Assembly: GCF_001601575.1 (NCBI RefSeq)
Contig: NZ_LOHZ01000045.1
Location: 1-37,496, forward strand
DNA length: 37,496 nucleotides
From: Thermovenabulum gondwanense
GTDB taxonomy: Bacteria; Bacillota; Thermosediminibacteria; Thermosediminibacterales; Thermosediminibacteraceae
Reading direction: 5' to 3'
In this document: positions 34,043 through 37,496 of the stretch, one piece after another
Layout of the letters: the number at the start of each line of letters is the position of its first letter
Numbering within the stretch: position 1 is the stretch's first letter
Translations under genes and position numbers: made by a program
The notes under the pieces: generated by a model
What the model was told of the DNA's origin: nothing
Databases searched by the model: none
What the model saw: only the letters and a program-made list of their open reading frames with translations

Positions 34043-35326
34043 TTATATTACCTTGACATTAAAAATATTTTCCATTCCCGCTTTTTTGACTCTTTCTTTA
34101 ATTTCATCAATATTTGTGGTGTATAATCCTAATTTTTTCATCCTTTCAAAATAGGTAGCTCCTGAAAAAGTGTATTTTTTGGCTATTCCCTCTTCCGTCT
34201 TCATCTGTTCTCCTACATGATTTATTGCATCTCCGACAGCTAAATCCACCGGGATATTAATCAGTTCTGCTTTTGCTGCAAATCTTACAGCATTTGCGCC
34301 GGCTAAGGTACCCGTGCAAATTGCTTCGGTATGACCCACAAGAGGACCTGCTTTTTCACCGCCTACAAATAAATTATCGACTCCTGCAGCCTTCAGATAA
34401 TTATCCCTGGGACAAATTGCTGTATATCTTATTGAGTTTCCTCTACCTCCAGCATAGGGGTCTTCATACCTGGCATTTTCAAATCCGGGAATCTTCCTTA
34501 ATTGTTCCAGCGGGAAAAAAGGAGCCATTAATTTTGCATGCCCGGTATCTAAAAGGATAATGTTTTCGATAAATTCTTTTAATGCATATTGTTGGCAGGC
34601 TTTTGCAGTTAAAATATATTCATCTTCTCTTACTTCAGGAGGAATGGGTACTACTACCACCCCTTCTTTATTTAATTTATCTACGATATTATGATCTAAG
34701 GATTCCTTGTGAAGTTTGCAGGAACCGCTCATAGCTCCGTAAGTGCCATCCGCCTTTTTTGCTATCATTTCTTTAATTCCTGCTTTTCCTGCAATACTCA
34801 CCCTGCCCCCAAAGCTTGGACATCTAATAATGCACATTACACAGCCGTTACCATATTTTGTACAATTATTCTGTGGTCCTGCCGTACCCGTACAGTCTAT
34901 GAAAACATCTCCTTCATATCTTTCTTCTTCGTCATTTATTACCGCAACAATTTTTGAGTTTTCCATTTCTACATCTACAATTCTACATTCAGTTCTTATA
35001 TTAATACCCTTACTCTTTAACAAATCTTTTACTGCTGGTTCTACCTTTGCCACATCGTATAAAGTCGCATGTTTATGCCCCGGAAACTCTATGTTTTTGT
35101 GCCTTGCCACATTATCAGTTACTTCAAAAAGTTCTCCACCTCCCATAGCAATCATTTCTTCCGTCGCTGTAAAACGACCATTATTTCGCATTATTCCTCC
35201 AACTAACCCCGTACCTAAAAGCATATCGGTTCTTTCCAATAAAAAAACTTCGGCACCAGCTTTTTTTGCAGCCAAAGCAGCGGCACATCCAGACCATCCG
35301 CCTCCAATGATTATTACTCTTGGCAT
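34043..35326 (-). CDS. FAD-dependent oxidoreductase with a Cys motif
   Basis: 427 residues. A dinucleotide-binding motif for FAD opens the protein (IIIGGGWSGCAAALAAKKAG) and a second FAD segment closes it (NLFVGGEKAGPLVGHTEAICTGTLAGANAV), as in the GidA/TrmFO-like and FAD_oxidored families. Cys155-x6-Cys162-x2-Cys165-x3-Cys169 lies in the middle and may bind an Fe-S cluster or act in redox. The substrate is unknown. GGAGGG precedes the ATG. It is divergent from a permease and both carry the same palindromic operator, so the pair may import and oxidise one compound; that is inference. Confidence 0.8.
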   Translation of the reverse strand: MPRVIIIGGGWSGCAAALAAKKAGAEVFLLERTDMLLGTGLVGGIMRNNGRFTATEEMIAMGGGELFEVTDNVARHKNIEFPGHKHATLYDVAKVEPAVKDLLKSKGINIRTECRIVDVEMENSKIVAVINDEEERYEGDVFIDCTGTAGPQNNCTKYGNGCVMCIIRCPSFGGRVSIAGKAGIKEMIAKKADGTYGAMSGSCKLHKESLDHNIVDKLNKEGVVVVPIPPEVREDEYILTAKACQQYALKEFIENIILLDTGHAKLMAPFFPLEQLRKIPGFENARYEDPYAGGRGNSIRYTAICPRDNYLKAAGVDNLFVGGEKAGPLVGHTEAICTGTLAGANAVRFAAKAELINIPVDLAVGDAINHVGEQMKTEEGIAKKYTFSGATYFERMKKLGLYTTNIDEIKERVKKAGMENIFNVKVI

Positions 35327-35348
35327 TCTTTAACCCTCCTTATACTAC

Positions 35349-35361
35349 TCATCATTGATGA
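35349..35361. promoter_or_regulatory. Operator palindrome 1 (TCATCATTGATGA)
   Basis: Perfect palindrome around one T, just downstream of a minus-strand TATAAT at 35367-35372, so at about +1 of the FAD gene transcript. Such a site would repress. The TCATC...GATGA arms resemble sites of GntR/FCD-type regulators such as LutR, but with a 3-base centre. Confidence 0.7.
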
Positions 35362-35463
35362 AGAGTATTATACTTATAATATTCTCCCTCAATTTTAATA
35401 ATCCTGCTTATATTTTTTTCTTTTTTATTTTTTACATATTACTAAAAAAATATTTTTTATACC

Positions 35464-35492
35464 TTGACAAAATTTAGAGAATACACTTAATA
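35464..35492 (+). promoter_or_regulatory. Possible promoter of the permease gene
   Basis: Plus-strand TTGACA (35464-35469), 17-base spacer and TTAATA (35487-35492). The -10 is poor. A second candidate near 35580-35608 (TTTACA then TAAAGA) would place the operator at 35615 near its start point. Confidence 0.4.
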
Positions 35493-35614
35493 CATGCATA
35501 AAGAAAATCGCTCAAATATAAAATATAAAAGATGAAAAGTTATTAAAAAATTTTTTCTAAATTTAAAAAGGATTTTTTCTTTACAGGTAGAATTAATAAT
35601 AATAAAGATGGTTG

Positions 35615-35627
35615 TCATCATTGATGA
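35615..35627. promoter_or_regulatory. Operator palindrome 2 (TCATCATTGATGA)
   Basis: Exact copy of the palindrome at 35349, lying about 80 bases upstream of the permease start. Two identical 13-mers in one divergent region point to a shared regulator, which is not encoded in the window. Confidence 0.7.
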
Positions 35628-35706
35628 GGAGGTGATTAAGAAAATATTATTTTAGGGGATCAAAATAATTAAATTTTTTTAAAAAATTTTCTAAGGAGGC
35701 TGAAAT

Positions 35707-37077
35707 ATGACTCTTGCTCATTGGATTTACGCCTTAGGTACCCTTGCGGTAGTTATCACAATGATTTTTAGAAGGAACGTACTTATTCCCTGTATTGTTT
35801 CTACTTTTTTAATTGGATTGATTTTTAAGGGATCACTAATTGGTGCGGTCACCGCAGTTTTTCGTGCAAATATAGCGGCCCTTTCCGAACTGGGCAGTAT
35901 CTTTGTAATAATCGGTTTAATGGTAGCAATGCTCAAATCGTTAAGCGTGACCGGAGCTGATGAGCTATTGGTCGCTCCATTAAAAAAATTAATGGTTTCA
36001 CCATTTATAAGCTACCTCGTGCTGGTAATCTCAACTTTCGTAATTTCTTTGTTCTTCTGGCCTACTCCTGCGGTTCCTTTGATAGGTACCCTTTTGGTTC
36101 CCGCTGCCATTAAAGCCGGACTTCCTCCAATGGCAGCAGCAGTAGCAATAGCCCTTGCAGGTCAGGGAATGGCTTTATCCGGTGACTTCGTAATTCAAGG
36201 TGCACCGGGATTATCGGCAAAGTCTGCGGGTATTCCAATTCCTATTGTCACCAATTACGCAGCAATACTATCAATAATCACAGGTGTTACTGCTATAATT
36301 CTTGCTTATATTTTTATGAGAAATGATATCGAAAACTTTATAAAAACCGGCCATCAAGAAGCTAAAAAGAGTATTGAAGAAAAGGGAGCAAAAGCAAAAA
36401 CTTTTCATGCACCATATCTCGTTTGGTTGCTGTTAATTTCTATAATATTAGTCATAGTCGCCATGTTTAAGTTTAATATTAGAGGCGGAGATGCTTCAGC
36501 ACTGCTGGGTGGCACAGCTATTACAATAATGGTTATTGCCACTCTGTGGGTTGAAGGTAGTAAAGGGCTTGATATTATAGCGGATCATTTAACCGATGGG
36601 CTTGTGTTTGCATTTAAAGTAATGGGTCAAATATTACCCATAGCCGGATTTTTCTTCCTCGGTAATCCCGACGCTGTAAAGTCAATTTTAGGAGAAGGTG
36701 CTCCCGGATACCTTTTTGATATTGGTAAAATAATTTCTTCTGCGATTCCTGCAAAAGGGTTTTTATCTGCTTTTGGAATGTTAATCCTCGGTATAATAAC
36801 TGGACTGGATGGTTCGGGATTCTCCGGCCTTCCTATGACAGGTACATTGGCCGGCGCGATGGCAGCAGGAAACGTTAAGGTAGCCGCTGCTTTGTCAGCA
36901 ATTGGCCAAATGGGTGCAATTTGGGCCGGTGGAGGAACAATAATTGCATGGAGTTCCTTAGTTGCTGTTGCAGGAATAGTAGGTGTGCCCGTATTTGATC
37001 TTGTGAGAAAGAATTTTATTCCAGTTGTAGTTGGATTAATAGTATCAACTATTGCAGCCGTTCTATTCCTTATGTAG
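35707..37077 (+). CDS. Integral membrane permease, ion-transporter superfamily-like
   Basis: 456 residues with about 11-12 hydrophobic segments from the N-terminus to the last residues. A cytoplasmic-looking charged loop (residues about 200-238: NDIENFIKTGHQEAKKSIEEKG) splits it into two halves, each with a Gly/Pro-rich stretch (FWPTPAVPLIGTLLVPAA; GLDGSGFSGLPMTGTLAGAMAAG), the layout of GntP/CitMHS/DctM-like carriers. I cannot give the exact family or substrate; an organic acid is a guess. GGAGG stands 7 bases before the ATG. It is divergent from the FAD oxidoreductase and shares its operator, and it ends in a strong terminator. Confidence 0.75.
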   Translation: MTLAHWIYALGTLAVVITMIFRRNVLIPCIVSTFLIGLIFKGSLIGAVTAVFRANIAALSELGSIFVIIGLMVAMLKSLSVTGADELLVAPLKKLMVSPFISYLVLVISTFVISLFFWPTPAVPLIGTLLVPAAIKAGLPPMAAAVAIALAGQGMALSGDFVIQGAPGLSAKSAGIPIPIVTNYAAILSIITGVTAIILAYIFMRNDIENFIKTGHQEAKKSIEEKGAKAKTFHAPYLVWLLLISIILVIVAMFKFNIRGGDASALLGGTAITIMVIATLWVEGSKGLDIIADHLTDGLVFAFKVMGQILPIAGFFFLGNPDAVKSILGEGAPGYLFDIGKIISSAIPAKGFLSAFGMLILGIITGLDGSGFSGLPMTGTLAGAMAAGNVKVAAALSAIGQMGAIWAGGGTIIAWSSLVAVAGIVGVPVFDLVRKNFIPVVVGLIVSTIAAVLFLM

Positions 37078-37102
37078 AAATCTTATCCTTCACATTATCG
37101 AT

Positions 37103-37135
37103 ATTATAGGGGCATTTTATGCCCCTATAATTTTT
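37103..37135 (+). terminator. Terminator after the permease gene
   Basis: Perfect stem ATTATAGGGGCAT with ATGCCCCTATAAT, a loop of 3 bases, then TTTT. It is strong on the plus strand. Confidence 0.88.
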
Positions 37136-37366
37136 ATCTATCTTCTCATAGCATCCATTTTTTATCTATTTTAACTTTTTTTTTATATTCTAAAAGTCGC
37201 CCCAAGCTTTAAAGTACTTTCTAAAAGAACTCTATCTCCTACCATCATTTAATTTTATCAGCTCTATTATCCATCTATATAGTAAGGTGATAAATCAAAT
37301 CTTAATATCTTTTACCATCATTCTACTACCCTCTTCTACCTGGGGCTTTTTGAAAACCAATAAAAA
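37136..37366. other. Intergenic stretch without recognised features
   Basis: AT-rich sequence between the permease terminator and the tRNA terminator. No gene, RNA or repeat was recognised. Confidence 0.5.
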
Positions 37367-37402
37367 ATTAAAAGCTATTGGAAAATCTCCAATAGCTTTT
37401 TT
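37367..37402 (-). terminator. Terminator of the tRNA-Asn transcript
   Basis: Minus-strand stem AAAAGCTATTGGA with TCCAATAGCTTTT, followed by AATTTTTTA. It lies just downstream of the tRNA gene. Confidence 0.85.
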
Positions 37403-37416
37403 ATTTCATAAAAAAT

Positions 37417-37491
37417 TGGCTCCCCGAGCAGGATTCGAACCTGCGACCCTCCGGTTAACAGCCGGATGCTCTACCGCTGAGCTATCGAGGA
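37417..37491 (-). tRNA. tRNA-Asn (GTT anticodon)
   Basis: 75 bases including an encoded CCA. The acceptor stem TCCTCGA pairs with TCGGGGA. The D arm is GCTC-AGCGGTA-GAGC. The anticodon arm TCCGG-CTGTTAA-CCGGA reads GTT, for Asn. The T arm is GCAGG-TTCGAAT-CCTGC. The discriminator is G. It is the last complete feature before the window edge; a tRNA or rRNA cluster may continue to the right. Confidence 0.97.
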
Positions 37492-37496
37492 ACTTT

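Larger units (their letters stand above)
35327..35706. other. Divergent intergenic control region
   Basis: 380 bases between the divergent FAD and permease genes. It contains two identical 13-bp palindromes (35349-35361 and 35615-35627), a TATAAT on the minus strand (35367-35372) just before the first, and a TTGACA on the plus strand (35464-35469). I see no small gene, although a GGAGGTG at 35629-35635 has no start codon behind it. Confidence 0.7.

Overview
The window looks like a chromosomal segment of a spore-forming, anaerobic, probably thermophilic low-GC Firmicute of class Clostridia (Thermoanaerobacterales or Thermosediminibacterales-like). This rests on AT-rich DNA with strong GGAGG ribosome binding sites, frequent GTG/TTG starts, sporulation and germination genes (SpoIID-like, BofC-like, SleB-like), the clostridial SCIFF peptide, and a housekeeping order close to the Bacillus/Clostridium alaS-to-ruvC region. 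The genus cannot be fixed from the sequence alone. Almost everything is on the minus strand; only htrA and a permease at the right end are on the plus strand.

Reading leftwards (minus strand), a tRNA-Asn gene lies at the right edge. Next comes a divergent pair, a plus-strand permease and a minus-strand FAD oxidoreductase, that share two identical palindromic operators. Then follow a SleB-like cortex hydrolase, a YigZ-family protein, nadE, yebC and bofC. The Holliday-junction genes ruvC-ruvA-ruvB run into a SpoIID-like gene, queA, a PsiE/CorC-like membrane protein, tgt and yajC. After these come a TIGR04086-type membrane protein, the small ribosomal peptide scfA (SCIFF), secD-secF and a phasin-like coiled-coil protein. 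An AAA+ ATPase/VWA protein pair follows, then the recJ-apt-rel-dtd-MBL hydrolase operon with a small helical protein. htrA interrupts this on the plus strand. hisS-aspS and a 6S RNA follow, then a CsoR-type repressor with an RseC-like membrane protein, alaS, ireB, an aldo/keto reductase with ferredoxin domains, ruvX and yrzB. The extreme left end looks like the terminus of an IS21-like insertion sequence.

Functionally this is translation (four tRNA-related enzymes plus the queuosine pathway), DNA repair and recombination (RecJ, RuvABC, RuvX), stringent response, protein export (SecDF-YajC) and spore biology. The most interesting signals are in the non-coding layer. bofC has a textbook sigma-G promoter whose -10 element forms one arm of a 14-bp inverted repeat; the other arm covers the bofC start codon, so read-through mRNA should be blocked while sigma-G mRNA should not. 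A 15-bp terminator-like hairpin after yajC contains the Shine-Dalgarno sequence of the next gene. scfA stands alone, without the radical SAM maturase gene that usually follows it. A clear 6S RNA sits beside aspS in the same place as in Bacillus subtilis.
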